Virus record (IMG/VR): IMGVR_UViG_3300031864_000003
Location: 1 to 50,180 of that record
Source of the DNA: a virus
DNA length: 50,180 nt
Direction: 5' to 3' (one strand)
Shown: piece by piece, positions 23,329-31,138 of the stretch
How positions within the stretch are numbered: position 1 is the stretch's first letter
Layout of the letters: the number at the start of each line of letters is the position of its first letter
The notes under the pieces: generated by a model
Told to the model about the DNA's origin: nothing
The model's input: the letters and a program-made list of their open reading frames with translations, nothing else
Databases searched by the model: none
Position numbers and translations under genes: made by a program

Positions 23329-24747
23329 TTACCTCAAAGGCAACGAAATCCCTGGCCTTCTTCTCCCCGGTTTAAGAATTTCATATCCCACTATTCGATC
23401 TTGCTCCCAAACCTCAATCACTTGCTCTCCTGGTTTAACATTAGTAGGCATTGTGGGCTCAACACTTCTCATAGATTTGTCATGATCAACAACAGAGATT
23501 CGGGGTGTGACTTTCAACTGTGGCATTTCATCTTCCAATGCGTACCGGATATCATCAATATGGTGATTATTCTCATCCATCGGGACATTAGTTGCTTCAC
23601 CTGTCCGCAACTTTTTCCACTGATATTGCTGAAACTCATTTATAGTCTCCTGACAGCAACGGTCAATGAGAATCTCACATTGTTGTAGAAATTGAATCCC
23701 ATGATGAACTGAGTCTTTTCCTTTCTTTGCCCCAATAGCATTAATGCCATGATTCCGCAATTCCTGAATTGACTTTGGTTCTGCTGAATCGCAAACAACA
23801 AGTTCTTTCCCCACAACAGGAGACAGCCAACTTGCAATCATCGGATTCGTATATCCATATTCATGCATCTCCTCAAATATATAGATTTTCTTACGCATCC
23901 GGTCGTAATGCAAGCGGTTGAAAGCAGCCGGATCATCGGAAAAACCAAAATCCAGGCCATTCTTAATGTTATCAAAAATAGGTATCATACTGGACAAATC
24001 AACAATCTTCCAATTGGTAAAGATCACACCCCCAAGCACACCCCACTTGCCCAAAGTATAAACGTCATAATGGTATTCACTCTTCTGGTCCTCAAGAGTA
24101 TCTTTATCTGCTTGCTCCAAAAACCTATTATCTTTGTATGTGGTGTGCAAAATCAAAAGGCCATCATCATGATAAACTCGATCTCCCTCATGAAAACGGC
24201 CTTTGAAATACTCCTCGTGAATCCAGTGTGATTGCAAAATAGGATTAAACAGCAAAGTTAAACGTTTAGGCTTTTCAGCCTTCCCCCTCAACCGAATTTG
24301 AAGTTGCCTTATGTCATCTTGCTTGGTCTCTGTCGCCTCCTCAACAACAACATCTGTAATAACCCCCTTCTGAGGCAAGACGGATTTTAACTTTTGAACA
24401 TCATCCAGCCCTTCAAATAATATCTGATATCCATTGATGCAGGTAATGACCAAAGTGGAAAGATTGATTCTGAATAGATGTTCAACCTTCCAGTCACTAA
24501 GAATTTGTTTAACTTGATTAAAGGTAGATGTGGAAGATGTACGGGCAACATTTCTAACAATCAGATAATTGCGCCCGCCTTTGAGAAGGTCCCAAACCGT
24601 CCTTTGACCAACAACAAATGCAGACTTCCCAGCAGAAGCTCCCCCAAAGAAAATTTGAATACGTGTGTTACCGTCCAGATATGGGAGGTAGACCTTGTTA
24701 AAAACTTTTCTATCAATATCTATGTTGATGGATTTGTTTTCTTGCAT
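23329..24747 (-). CDS. terL: Terminase large subunit (PBSX-like)
   Basis: A 472-residue DNA-packaging motor. ATPase half: Walker A-like QIFFGGASAGKSAFVVGQR, Walker B ITDVVVEEATETKQDDIRQL, and LTLLFNPILQSHWIHEEYF (coupling motif). Nuclease half: NGLDFGFSDDPAAFNRLHYD and VVCDSAEPKSIQELRNHGIN (acidic metal-binding residues). This is the PBSX/SPP1-like (Terminase_3) family. It is the third gene downstream of the small subunit. There is no strong ribosome site; translation may be coupled to the upstream gene that ends five bases before. Confidence 0.92.
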   Translation of the reverse strand: MQENKSINIDIDRKVFNKVYLPYLDGNTRIQIFFGGASAGKSAFVVGQRTVWDLLKGGRNYLIVRNVARTSSTSTFNQVKQILSDWKVEHLFRINLSTLVITCINGYQILFEGLDDVQKLKSVLPQKGVITDVVVEEATETKQDDIRQLQIRLRGKAEKPKRLTLLFNPILQSHWIHEEYFKGRFHEGDRVYHDDGLLILHTTYKDNRFLEQADKDTLEDQKSEYHYDVYTLGKWGVLGGVIFTNWKIVDLSSMIPIFDNIKNGLDFGFSDDPAAFNRLHYDRMRKKIYIFEEMHEYGYTNPMIASWLSPVVGKELVVCDSAEPKSIQELRNHGINAIGAKKGKDSVHHGIQFLQQCEILIDRCCQETINEFQQYQWKKLRTGEATNVPMDENNHHIDDIRYALEDEMPQLKVTPRISVVDHDKSMRSVEPTMPTNVKPGEQVIEVWEQDRIVGYEILKPGRRRPGISLPLR

Positions 24748-24751
24748 TATC

Positions 24752-25204
24752 TCAGAATCCTAATATCCATTGCTCTTTACTATCATCCCATGCCTTGTTA
24801 AACTTCTCATGCATTACACCTTGAATTATTGCCTGCTCAGGAGTCAATCCAATCCAATAATCAAAACCTGTATAAAATTGAAATTCAAAAAAATAGTCAT
24901 CGCTTTCATCCATTTTGACTGATGAAAGTTTCCAGGGTGCACCTTCAACCATTTTTAGCAACTGGTCTTGGCGGGGGAGCCAAATGTTTTCTCCTTTTGG
25001 CGAATATTCACTAACATAAGTATCTCCATGGCTATCTTTTACATTACAAGATTGACAAAGAATCATCATCACTTCTTTGCCAACAAATTTCCCTTCTTTA
25101 TCAGGAAATCTATGAAGATAAAAATCACCATCTTCATATTGCCATCCTACCTGTATCTCCTCTGCCATCTCACACATCTTGATGTATTTAGGTGTTGTGT
25201 CCAT
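24752..25204 (-). CDS. Conserved phage protein between terminase subunits
   Basis: A 150-residue protein (MDTTPKYIKMCEMAEEIQVG ...). Recognisable conserved parts are YIKMCEMAEEIQ at the start, GDFYLHRF, and IWLPRQDQLLKMVEG; these occur in phage hypothetical proteins near terminases. Rich in aromatic residues, no TM. Strong GGAGGAGATGA site. Function unknown. Confidence 0.65.
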   Translation of the reverse strand: MDTTPKYIKMCEMAEEIQVGWQYEDGDFYLHRFPDKEGKFVGKEVMMILCQSCNVKDSHGDTYVSEYSPKGENIWLPRQDQLLKMVEGAPWKLSSVKMDESDDYFFEFQFYTGFDYWIGLTPEQAIIQGVMHEKFNKAWDDSKEQWILGF

Positions 25205-25233
25205 TCATCTCCTCCATTATTTCTAATATCTCA

Positions 25234-25416
25234 TTACACCCCTATTTGTGTAGACGGGTTACACCAACCGTGAAAATCGCAGTAATGCCAACCACTGTGT
25301 TGATGACAATTACAATCAGGAGTATTATCATCAATTTCAGAAGGGCTTTGTTCCCTAACATCTGTCAATTGGCCTATAGCTTCATCCCGTTTTTTAAGTA
25401 TTAATTGCGTATTCAT
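25234..25416 (-). CDS. Small Cys/His-rich protein
   Basis: A 60-residue protein (MNTQLILKKRDEAIGQLTDV ...) with a C-terminal cluster NCHQHSGWHYCDFHGWCNP that could bind zinc. Its ATG overlaps the stop of the preceding 29-residue ORF (TAATG). No close ribosome site, so coupling is likely. Function unknown. Confidence 0.5.
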   Translation of the reverse strand: MNTQLILKKRDEAIGQLTDVREQSPSEIDDNTPDCNCHQHSGWHYCDFHGWCNPSTQIGV

Positions 25417-25505
25417 TAGTTCATACTCACATGCATAGTAATGATGGCCATGCAGTTAGGATTCTTAAAACAAAGAATATTTATAAAAAAGTGGAAATAG
25501 CACAT
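25416..25505 (-). CDS. 29-residue ORF after the small terminase
   Basis: The ORF MCYFHFFINILCFKNPNCMA ... ITMHVSMN starts three bases after the terminase small subunit stop with GAGGAG upstream and ends in a TAATG overlap with the next gene. Well placed in the operon but very short; hydrophobic with three cysteines. Could be a membrane micropeptide. Confidence 0.4.
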   Translation of the reverse strand: MCYFHFFINILCFKNPNCMAIITMHVSMN

Positions 25506-25507
25506 CT

Positions 25508-26179
25508 TTACTCCTCTTCCCCGATCAATCCAACATTGATTTGCACCGGGGCATTGAAGTTGAATTTATTGCCTGCCCCGCCTTGCTGTGCATTATCCTT
25601 TTCAAACATTCCCAGGTGCCGAGCCAAGGAGTCGAGAACATCTCTTTTGTTAGGGAGTTTTATATCTTGCAAGAACATTTCTGTTGTTTTCTGCCCTTGT
25701 TTAAAAGTAGACGTGGATTTGTTTTTCATGTTCTTAAAACTTTGAATAGCATACAGGGCATTCTTAGGGATTTGACTCAGGGGCTTTAAACTACCATCCT
25801 CTTCATAGATCTCATCCAGATGAAACTCAATCAACCGTTTGTATCTTTCCAACACCCATTCCTGATCAATCTGGGCCTTGGCGCTCAGTTTATCCCGTTG
25901 GTGTTGGATTGCCCGTTGCGTCTTAACTAAACTTAATAGATTGCACCCGATCACTTCCGCCGTCTTCTTACTATACCCTGCCCTTTTAGCCGCCTGAGTT
26001 GCATTCAAGTCCTTCAGATACTCATCAACAAATTTAGCTTGCAATGGGGTTAACTTTCCATTCCCATTCCTTCTCCCATTACCGCCATTGCTGTTCTTAG
26101 AAATGGTTATCGTTTTAGTCTTTGAAGTATTATTGGCAGGCTTCTTATTGGGTGGAGTAGTGCGTCTGAATCTTGGCAT
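25508..26179 (-). CDS. terS: Terminase small subunit
   Basis: A 223-residue protein. A basic, Asn/Lys-rich N-terminus (~45 residues) leads into the Terminase_2 domain: GKLTPLQAKFVDEYLKDLNA, TQAAKRAGYSKKTAEVIGCN (helix-turn-helix DNA-recognition part), then AQIDQEWVLERYKRLIEF and the C-terminal oligomerisation region. It recognises the packaging site and hands DNA to the large subunit. It is the first gene of the leftward arm, 190 bases from the rightward promoter. Confidence 0.88.
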   Translation of the reverse strand: MPRFRRTTPPNKKPANNTSKTKTITISKNSNGGNGRRNGNGKLTPLQAKFVDEYLKDLNATQAAKRAGYSKKTAEVIGCNLLSLVKTQRAIQHQRDKLSAKAQIDQEWVLERYKRLIEFHLDEIYEEDGSLKPLSQIPKNALYAIQSFKNMKNKSTSTFKQGQKTTEMFLQDIKLPNKRDVLDSLARHLGMFEKDNAQQGGAGNKFNFNAPVQINVGLIGEEE

Positions 26180-26330
26180 AACCTTCTATGTCCCTTCTTG
26201 TTATATTGCAACTCTATAATAAAAAAGGTAAGAAAAAAAGGTTTTTTTAAAAAAAAATAGAGGGGGTTTGTAAGTCATTGAAATCATTACAGTCTTTTTT
26301 TACTTTTTTTACTTTTTTCCCTTTTTTCTC

Positions 26331-26359
26331 TTGACTTTCTTATTTTAAGGTATTATATT
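26331..26359 (+). promoter_or_regulatory. Sigma70-like promoter for the rightward arm
   Basis: TTGACT (26331-26336), a 17-base spacer and TATATT (26354-26359) in an AT-rich divergent intergenic region (26180-26370) with long T and A runs upstream (UP-element-like). It reads into the small early genes. This is the best promoter match in the window. Confidence 0.7.
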
Positions 26360-26368
26360 ATAGGTAAG

Positions 26369-26590
26369 ATGAGATTAAATAATAAACATAATAAACCAAA
26401 CCCAGGGAGCAAAACCATTTTGTTTCCGAGAGAGTGCAAAGCTCTTAATTGTTTTTTTGACAATAGAAGCCGACAGTTGCCACTGGTTGAGCGATGCCAG
26501 CCAAACACATACGGTAATGGGATTCAGGTAATCCTTAGGCTCTACGGACTGTTTTCCCGAACAGTAAAGGATTTAGAAACCACCAGATAA
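26369..26590 (+). CDS. Doubtful ORF in the early leader
   Basis: A 73-codon ORF (MRLNNKHNKPNPGSKTILFP ...) whose ATG is about 10 bases after the promoter -10, so it would be nearly leaderless. No ribosome site, and composition is unlike its neighbours. The region could instead be a ~300-base untranslated leader: it has small hairpins (ATTGT/ACAAT near 26449-26466; CTTGTC/GACAAG near 26605-26630). Confidence 0.25.
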   Translation: MRLNNKHNKPNPGSKTILFPRECKALNCFFDNRSRQLPLVERCQPNTYGNGIQVILRLYGLFSRTVKDLETTR

Positions 26591-26671
26591 TTTGATTCTT
26601 GATCTTGTCTATCAGAGATGGTGGACAAGGACGAAGGATTAAATTTAATCTTAAAATAAAGGAGAAAGAAG

Positions 26672-26785
26672 ATGAGAAAAATAGATAAGCCAAAAACAAT
26701 TATGGGAACGAGAGCAATCGGTGGGGGAAAAGTAGCTGTTATCTATAAAGACGGAACAATGAAAATAATTCGTTTACCAAAATAA
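26672..26785 (+). CDS. 37-residue early protein
   Basis: The ORF encodes MRKIDKPKTIMGTRAIGGGK ... ending MKIIRLPK. The AAAGGAG site is ideal. Basic, compact, possibly a small beta protein. Function unknown. Confidence 0.55.
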   Translation: MRKIDKPKTIMGTRAIGGGKVAVIYKDGTMKIIRLPK

Positions 26786-26809
26786 ACTTTAAAATGAAAG
26801 GAGAGCATC

Positions 26810-26992
26810 ATGAAGAAAAAGAGAATGAAAAAAGAATTTAAGATTAGATATAAAAGCCTAGTAAAATTAGACGACGGAGTAATTCAGGAAGTAAATTCAA
26901 TAGATAACAATTTCAACCAATTTGATTATTTGAATGGAGTTAAAACTGTTTTGCTAAGTCAGAATAGCATAAAAGAAGTAATTAAATATTAA
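26810..26992 (+). CDS. 60-residue early protein
   Basis: The protein starts MKKKRMKKEFKIRYKSLVKL with a lysine-rich N-terminus. Perfect AAAGGAG ribosome site. Part of a run of very small early genes, a class in which phages often encode host-takeover peptides. No family recognised. Confidence 0.6.
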   Translation: MKKKRMKKEFKIRYKSLVKLDDGVIQEVNSIDNNFNQFDYLNGVKTVLLSQNSIKEVIKY

Positions 26993-27006
26993 ATTTAAGG
27001 CTTATT

Positions 27007-27026
27007 CTGCTCCTCTCGGGGAGCAG
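27007..27026 (+). other. Intergenic GC hairpin in the early operon
   Basis: A perfect 7-bp stem CTGCTCC/GGAGCAG around a 6-base loop lies between two early genes, 26 bases before the next ATG. No T-run follows, so it is probably not an intrinsic terminator; it may be a processing or mRNA-stability element. Confidence 0.5.
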
Positions 27027-27051
27027 GCCTAAACTTTAAAAGGAGAGCAAA

Positions 27052-27258
27052 ATGACAAATACAGAAAGAGTAGAACTAGTAAAAGAGGCAATGGAATTAG
27101 TATCTGAAGCCAGGTCGCTTGCTTATGCAGCGGTCGAGGGGACAAACCTTCAGAGCAATTATGATGCTTACGGAGAATATGGATTCCAAACCCTTCTTGG
27201 TGAAGGAAATCCATATGATGACTCACTACAAACATTATTAAATGAGTTTGAAGAATAA
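27052..27258 (+). CDS. Acidic 68-residue early protein
   Basis: The ORF encodes MTNTERVELVKEAMELVSEA ... ending LLNEFEE. Strongly acidic and helical, a composition often seen in phage DNA-mimic or anti-host proteins, though nothing here proves that. AAAAGGAG site. Confidence 0.6.
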   Translation: MTNTERVELVKEAMELVSEARSLAYAAVEGTNLQSNYDAYGEYGFQTLLGEGNPYDDSLQTLLNEFEE

Positions 27259-27282
27259 TATTTTAAAAGGGAGGGAAAGGAC

Positions 27283-27429
27283 ATGACACCATTATATACG
27301 CTACAAGGTAAAATCAAAATCGTAAAGGAGATCAAATTAACTGCTGGTTACATCGAGCGTCATTATAGAGATGAAATGGGTAGAAAAGCAATAGTCTTAA
27401 TGAAGGACTTAGGAAACCAAAAAAAATAA
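27283..27429 (+). CDS. 48-residue early protein
   Basis: The ORF encodes MTPLYTLQGKIKIVKEIKLT ... ending DLGNQKK. Basic; a GGGAGGG ribosome site lies upstream. Function unknown. Confidence 0.55.
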   Translation: MTPLYTLQGKIKIVKEIKLTAGYIERHYRDEMGRKAIVLMKDLGNQKK

Positions 27430-27451
27430 CCATATAAAGGGAGGGAAAGAA

Positions 27452-27640
27452 ATGAGATTACAAACACAAATCACAAAAGAAATGCAGCGTGTAAACATTA
27501 ATGGCACCCATAATGATAATATTAAAATCATTGGTGATACTGGATTGATTACTTTCACGGTTCAGAATAAACCATTTTGGGCCAAATTAACGCCAACAGG
27601 CAAACTAAAAAAGAACAGCATTAGAATTGATAATTTTTAA
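27452..27640 (+). CDS. 62-residue early protein
   Basis: The ORF encodes MRLQTQITKEMQRVNINGTH ... ending RIDNF, with a GGGAGG site. Predicted short beta strands (KIIGDTGLITFTVQNKPFWA). Function unknown. Confidence 0.55.
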   Translation: MRLQTQITKEMQRVNINGTHNDNIKIIGDTGLITFTVQNKPFWAKLTPTGKLKKNSIRIDNF

Positions 27641-27666
27641 TCACTAATTTAAAAGGGAGGACACCA

Positions 27667-27825
27667 ATGAAAACAATATGTGCCTGGTGTGGCAAGCTTT
27701 TAGTTGACAGCCCCGAACCAGACAACCAAACAAGTCACGGTATCTGTGCCAAATGCCAAAAGATTGAATTAGCAAAAGTAGAAAAATATCTAAAAGAACA
27801 GGCAAAGGAGGAAGAAAATAAATGA
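27667..27825 (+). CDS. 52-residue zinc-knuckle protein
   Basis: Two CxxC knuckles (ICAWCGKL and ICAKCQKI) are followed by a charged helix. It is a minimal zinc ribbon typical of phage early regions. Starts after GGGAGG and ends in an ATGA overlap with the next gene. Confidence 0.6.
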   Translation: MKTICAWCGKLLVDSPEPDNQTSHGICAKCQKIELAKVEKYLKEQAKEEENK

Positions 27826-28043
27826 TTATTGAAAGAAAAATCCTGGAACTGAAAAACGGATTTGCTTTTATGGATGCCGACGGGTTTGGTCGATACATTG
27901 GCAAAGACGGAGAGGCATTTGACCTTGACCCTAAGAAACACCATGAACTTATTGCCAGGGTTTTGGCAAAAGGCAAAAGCGCAGTAAGCCAAACAACAAA
28001 GCCAAAAGAATACCATCAATTAGGATTGCTTGAAAACATTTAA
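27822..28043 (+). CDS. 73-residue hypothetical protein
   Basis: The ORF encodes MIIERKILELKNGFAFMDAD ... ending LGLLENI. The ATGA overlap couples it to the zinc-knuckle gene. The N-terminal half has a beta-hairpin look (GFGRYIGKDGEAFDL). Function unknown. Confidence 0.55.
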   Translation: MIIERKILELKNGFAFMDADGFGRYIGKDGEAFDLDPKKHHELIARVLAKGKSAVSQTTKPKEYHQLGLLENI

Positions 28044-28057
28044 ATAAGGAGGGAAAC

Positions 28058-28339
28058 ATGGTAAAGAAAGAAAAAGAAGAGAGTACAATAAAAAGATTGG
28101 CAGGAGCAATGATGGTTAAAAACCAAACTTTCACCCCCTCTGTGACAGAGGAGCAAATCAAAGCGAGAAATATGTTTTGGTGTTGCCGCAATACAGAACG
28201 CATTCACACTGAGGTTTGCATCCATAGGCAAGAAGATGAAAAAGAAGGGTGTATCAGATGCCGGCAGGGGAAATTCGTCAAGAAATTCACAATTGAAAAA
28301 TTACAGGCATTAAGGCCAAAAAGGCATAGAACAATATAA
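28058..28339 (+). CDS. 93-residue Cys-rich protein
   Basis: The centre carries FWCCRNTERIHTEVC and the C-terminal part GCIRCRQGKF, a likely four-cysteine zinc site. Basic C-terminus (RPKRHRTI). AAGGAGGG site. Its T-P-S-V-T-E-E-Q-I-K-A-R segment is a plain helix. Function unknown; probably nucleic-acid binding. Confidence 0.55.
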   Translation: MVKKEKEESTIKRLAGAMMVKNQTFTPSVTEEQIKARNMFWCCRNTERIHTEVCIHRQEDEKEGCIRCRQGKFVKKFTIEKLQALRPKRHRTI

Positions 28340-28355
28340 AAGGAGGTGAAAGCAG

Positions 28356-28523
28356 ATGGCAAAGAAACCTTACAATTATAGAGAAATGAGTAACAAACGT
28401 TGCATCGTTTGTGGAAAGCCTTTGAAGAAGAATGTGGTTGAAAGACAACCAAGTGCAAATAGATGCTACGCTCATGAAGATTCGAGAAGGAAGAGCGGTC
28501 ATGTGAAAAGACCGAGGGATTAA
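28356..28523 (+). CDS. 55-residue zinc-knuckle protein
   Basis: A basic protein with KRCIVCGKPLKK and later RCYAH, a CxxC...CxxH-type metal site. Strong AGGAGGTG site. Similar in size to the other zinc peptides here. Function unknown. Confidence 0.55.
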   Translation: MAKKPYNYREMSNKRCIVCGKPLKKNVVERQPSANRCYAHEDSRRKSGHVKRPRD

Positions 28524-28601
28524 TTTCTTGTCAGCCTATCTCTTGTAGATATATGGTTGAATTGGACGTTAATCTTAAAAAGAAAGGAAGGAGGCTAAGA
28601 G

Positions 28602-28979
28602 ATGAAAGAAGAAAAGTTATGGGTATGCTCTAAGTGTGGTTTTGAAAAACTTGTAGAGAGAGGATCAGTATTTAGAGACTATCCAAAGGGTTTGAGCTGC
28701 ATTAAGTGTGGAGCTGAAATGAAGCTCAATGGAAAAGCAGAGAATGTGATTAGAAAATTAAAGTCAGCTTTTCCTAAGATAAAAGGAATTCGCCCCGATG
28801 GTGAGAACATTCATCTTGGGAATGCTGCTGAAGGTGGAACAATTGATGGGGCACCTGCTGCTGATTGGTGGACTGAGTTTGGCTATCAAGTGCATCCAAA
28901 ATTAACTAAGCTTTTAACAAAACTTGGTTATGCAATCGAATGGTATGATTCGGGTACAATCGTAGCCTTTAAAAAGTAG
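28602..28979 (+). CDS. 125-residue zinc-ribbon protein with conserved C-terminal domain
   Basis: N-terminal zinc ribbon (WVCSKCGFEK ... LSCIKCGAEM, residues ~7-42). The C-terminal domain contains GENIHLGNAAEGGTIDGAPA, DWWTEFGYQVHPKLTKLLTK and WYDSGTIVAFKK, a pattern I have seen in small phage proteins of unknown function. GGAAGGAGG ribosome site. Confidence 0.65.
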   Translation: MKEEKLWVCSKCGFEKLVERGSVFRDYPKGLSCIKCGAEMKLNGKAENVIRKLKSAFPKIKGIRPDGENIHLGNAAEGGTIDGAPAADWWTEFGYQVHPKLTKLLTKLGYAIEWYDSGTIVAFKK

Positions 28980-28991
28980 GAGAGGTAGAAA

Positions 28992-29165
28992 ATGAGCATG
29001 AATTTTGATGACAAATTAGGAAAATATATATGCATACATTGTGGGAAGGAGTTTTTCAAAATTCCTTTACCAAGTAAAGGGAATGAATGCCCTATGGCAT
29101 ATGAACATTTTATTGTTAAGAAATCACAACTTAAAAGAATAAAAGTGGAAAGGAGAAAGAGATGA
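28992..29165 (+). CDS. 57-residue CxxC protein
   Basis: The ORF encodes MSMNFDDKLGKYICIHCGKE ... ending RRKR, with ICIHC and a later Cys; basic tail. It ends in an ATGA overlap with the next gene. Confidence 0.55.
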   Translation: MSMNFDDKLGKYICIHCGKEFFKIPLPSKGNECPMAYEHFIVKKSQLKRIKVERRKR

Positions 29166-29341
29166 AAAAAGGTGATGTTATAATGATTTATGAAGATCCT
29201 TTTACACAGAAAAAAGAAGAAGGGAAAGCCAAGCTTATTGAAAAATATCAAGCTGGCTCATATCCAGGAGATCAAGAATATTGGAAAGTGAAATTCGTAG
29301 GTAGCCCCCAAACATATCTACGCTGGATTAAGCCAAATTAA
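29162..29341 (+). CDS. 59-residue hypothetical protein
   Basis: The ORF encodes MKKGDVIMIYEDPFTQKKEE ... ending LRWIKPN. It looks like a small SH3-like beta barrel (GDVIMIY, KAKLIEKY, YWKVKFVG, WIKP). Coupled to the previous gene, with AAAGGAG inside it. Confidence 0.55.
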   Translation: MKKGDVIMIYEDPFTQKKEEGKAKLIEKYQAGSYPGDQEYWKVKFVGSPQTYLRWIKPN

Positions 29342-29343
29342 TT

Positions 29344-29502
29344 ATGAAAAAATGTTACGCTAAAATTGAATATAAAAATGGTCGTAATACTATTGAAGAA
29401 CTTAAGCTCAAAAGTGGGCTATCTTTTGGTTTAAAAGAAATGGAAGAATGGATTAAAGAAAATCCTACAGTTAAAAAAGTTAAATGTTTTATAAAACTTT
29501 AA
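29344..29502 (+). CDS. 52-residue hypothetical protein
   Basis: The ORF encodes MKKCYAKIEYKNGRNTIEEL ... ending KCFIKL. Starts two bases after the previous stop. Function unknown. Confidence 0.5.
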   Translation: MKKCYAKIEYKNGRNTIEELKLKSGLSFGLKEMEEWIKENPTVKKVKCFIKL

Positions 29503-29517
29503 AAAGGAGAAAAACGA

Positions 29518-29718
29518 ATGAAAGCACCAGAAACAAAACCAGAAGTCAAATTAGCAGGGGAAGATGGAAATGCATTTGCCATAATGGGCAGGGTGCAAGG
29601 AGCATTGCGAGAGGCGGGAGCAGATGCAGAATATATTGGGAAATATCAAGACGAAGCAACCAGCGGAGATTATGACCACCTATTGCAAGTCACTATGGAA
29701 TATGTTGAAGTTGTTTAG
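29518..29718 (+). CDS. 66-residue conserved phage protein
   Basis: The ORF encodes MKAPETKPEVKLAGEDGNAF ... MEYVEVV. The segment LAGEDGNAFAIMGRVQGALR with AGADAEYIGKY is a widespread pattern in small phage proteins of unknown role. AAAAGGAG site. Likely a real, conserved gene. Confidence 0.7.
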   Translation: MKAPETKPEVKLAGEDGNAFAIMGRVQGALREAGADAEYIGKYQDEATSGDYDHLLQVTMEYVEVV

Positions 29719-29787
29719 TTTTTGCCTTGCCCTTTCAACAGAGAGGGCTGGGTTGAAATTAAAACCTTAAAAAAGGAGGAAAGAAAA

Positions 29788-29967
29788 ATGGCAAAACTAT
29801 TCAAAGCATACGGTCAAAGCAAAATCAGCCACGCAGAGCTTGCAAGACTGATAGGCATCTATATTGCTATTAAGGTAAAAGAAGAGCTAAACATTAACAA
29901 TAAAAGAGAGGGAAAAAATGAAAATTTCAATTGGGGGAAAGACAGAAGATGCCATGAAAATACTTAG
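29788..29967 (+). CDS. 59-residue hypothetical protein
   Basis: The ATG at 29788 (MAKLFKAYGQSKISHAELAR) is selected by AAAAAGGAGG just upstream; an in-frame extension to 29722 has no ribosome site. The end overlaps the start of the J-domain gene by 50 bases. Function unknown. Confidence 0.5.
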   Translation: MAKLFKAYGQSKISHAELARLIGIYIAIKVKEELNINNKREGKNENFNWGKDRRCHENT

Positions 29968-30607
29968 CATAAACTCTTATCCCTTTTCCCCCGAAGAATT
30001 GAGTAGGAATTTCAGGATTCTTGCAAAATTCAATCATCCTGATGTCACTGGAAATCCAAACGACAATAAGAAAGTACGAAAAATCATAGAAGCATATAAA
30101 CACCTCAAAAATTTAGCGATCTTATTTACTTCTGAAAATGAGATAAAAGCAACACAGCAAAGATTTGAAGAAGATGAAGACATGTTTGGTTTGTGGGACA
30201 TATGCCCTGATTGCAAAGGAACAGGAAAAATCCAAAGGACAGATTACTTTTACAAGATATGTCCATATTGTGACCCAAATCCTAATCCTTTTAGAGGAAT
30301 TTTTTCAGACTTCCTATTTGGCTTTTCAAGAAGCTCTGGAAAGAAAACCTTAAAATGTAATGCTTGCAAAGGGACAGGAAAATTCAAACAGAAAAGCGGG
30401 AGAATCGTTGATTGTTATAAGTGCAAGGGTACAGGCATTTTTAAGATTGTCAAATGTAACTTTTGCGGAGGAAGCGGGCAGATTCCAATTACCAAAAATA
30501 CAGAATTAACATGCGAGAAATGCAAAGGACTCGGTAAAATCAAACTTAATCCATTTAACCCAGCAATAAGAAAAGGAGCAATCCTATTAAGAAAGGAGAA
30601 AAAATGA
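29918..30607 (+). CDS. J-domain protein with CxxCxGxG zinc repeats
   Basis: A 229-residue protein. Residues ~13-65 form a J-domain-like region with the HPD motif (LAKFNHPDVTGNPNDNKK), which stimulates DnaK ATPase. It is followed by DnaJ-type zinc repeats: CPDCKGTGKI, CNACKGTGKF, CYKCKGTGIF, CNFCGGSGQI and CEKCKGLGKI. DnaJ's C-terminal substrate-binding domain is absent. A phage co-chaperone that recruits host DnaK, for replication or assembly, is plausible. The helix containing HPD is shorter than in cellular DnaJ. Confidence 0.8.
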   Translation: MKISIGGKTEDAMKILSINSYPFSPEELSRNFRILAKFNHPDVTGNPNDNKKVRKIIEAYKHLKNLAILFTSENEIKATQQRFEEDEDMFGLWDICPDCKGTGKIQRTDYFYKICPYCDPNPNPFRGIFSDFLFGFSRSSGKKTLKCNACKGTGKFKQKSGRIVDCYKCKGTGIFKIVKCNFCGGSGQIPITKNTELTCEKCKGLGKIKLNPFNPAIRKGAILLRKEKK

Positions 30608-31137
30608 CTATACACAACTACACAGACTATCAACCAATGATTTTAAAATTAGCGCACGCATGGGCAAACCGTTGCAATAGGAGAGTTGAGTTTGAGGAGC
30701 TGGTTGCAGAAGGAAATCTTGCCTTTTGCATCGCCGATCAAAGATTCAACCCGAATAACGGAACACGGTTTTCAACTTACCTCTACACAGTTGCCAGCAA
30801 TGCCATGTGCGATATCACATTAGGCAACTGGCGCAAAGCACAATTTGAAATCCGAGACGAAGAGATAAATCGGCTTCCTCTCCCCCTCTCACAAACACCA
30901 GAGATGAAAACACGGCTCAAACAGTGGGTTGAAAACCTATCAAAAGAAAGCCAATTTTTAATCAGTCTGGTATGGGAAACACCTGTCGAAATCGTACAAT
31001 GGGCACGAGAGGAAACATATCTCCCCAGAAATACTCAACAAAGGCTTGAACGGCATTTGCGAAACTCAAACTGGAAATGGGCAGATATACATTCCTGTTT
31101 CCAAGAAATTAAAGAAGCATTAAGGGAGGGAATATAA
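30604..31137 (+). CDS. Sigma-70 region-2-like protein (early region)
   Basis: A 177-residue protein. Residues ~10-75 follow the sigma region-2 pattern: FEELVAEGNLAFCIADQRFN then GTRFSTYLYTVASNAMCD. The C-terminal half lacks a clear region 4. The ATG overlaps the previous stop (ATGA). It may be a divergent sigma or a helicase-loader-like regulator; the former is favoured by pattern. Confidence 0.6.
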   Translation: MTIHNYTDYQPMILKLAHAWANRCNRRVEFEELVAEGNLAFCIADQRFNPNNGTRFSTYLYTVASNAMCDITLGNWRKAQFEIRDEEINRLPLPLSQTPEMKTRLKQWVENLSKESQFLISLVWETPVEIVQWAREETYLPRNTQQRLERHLRNSNWKWADIHSCFQEIKEALREGI

Positions 31138-31138
31138 A

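Noticed and set aside
27007-27026. Intrinsic terminator
   Set aside because: The stem is good but no T-run follows and the operon continues 26 bases later.
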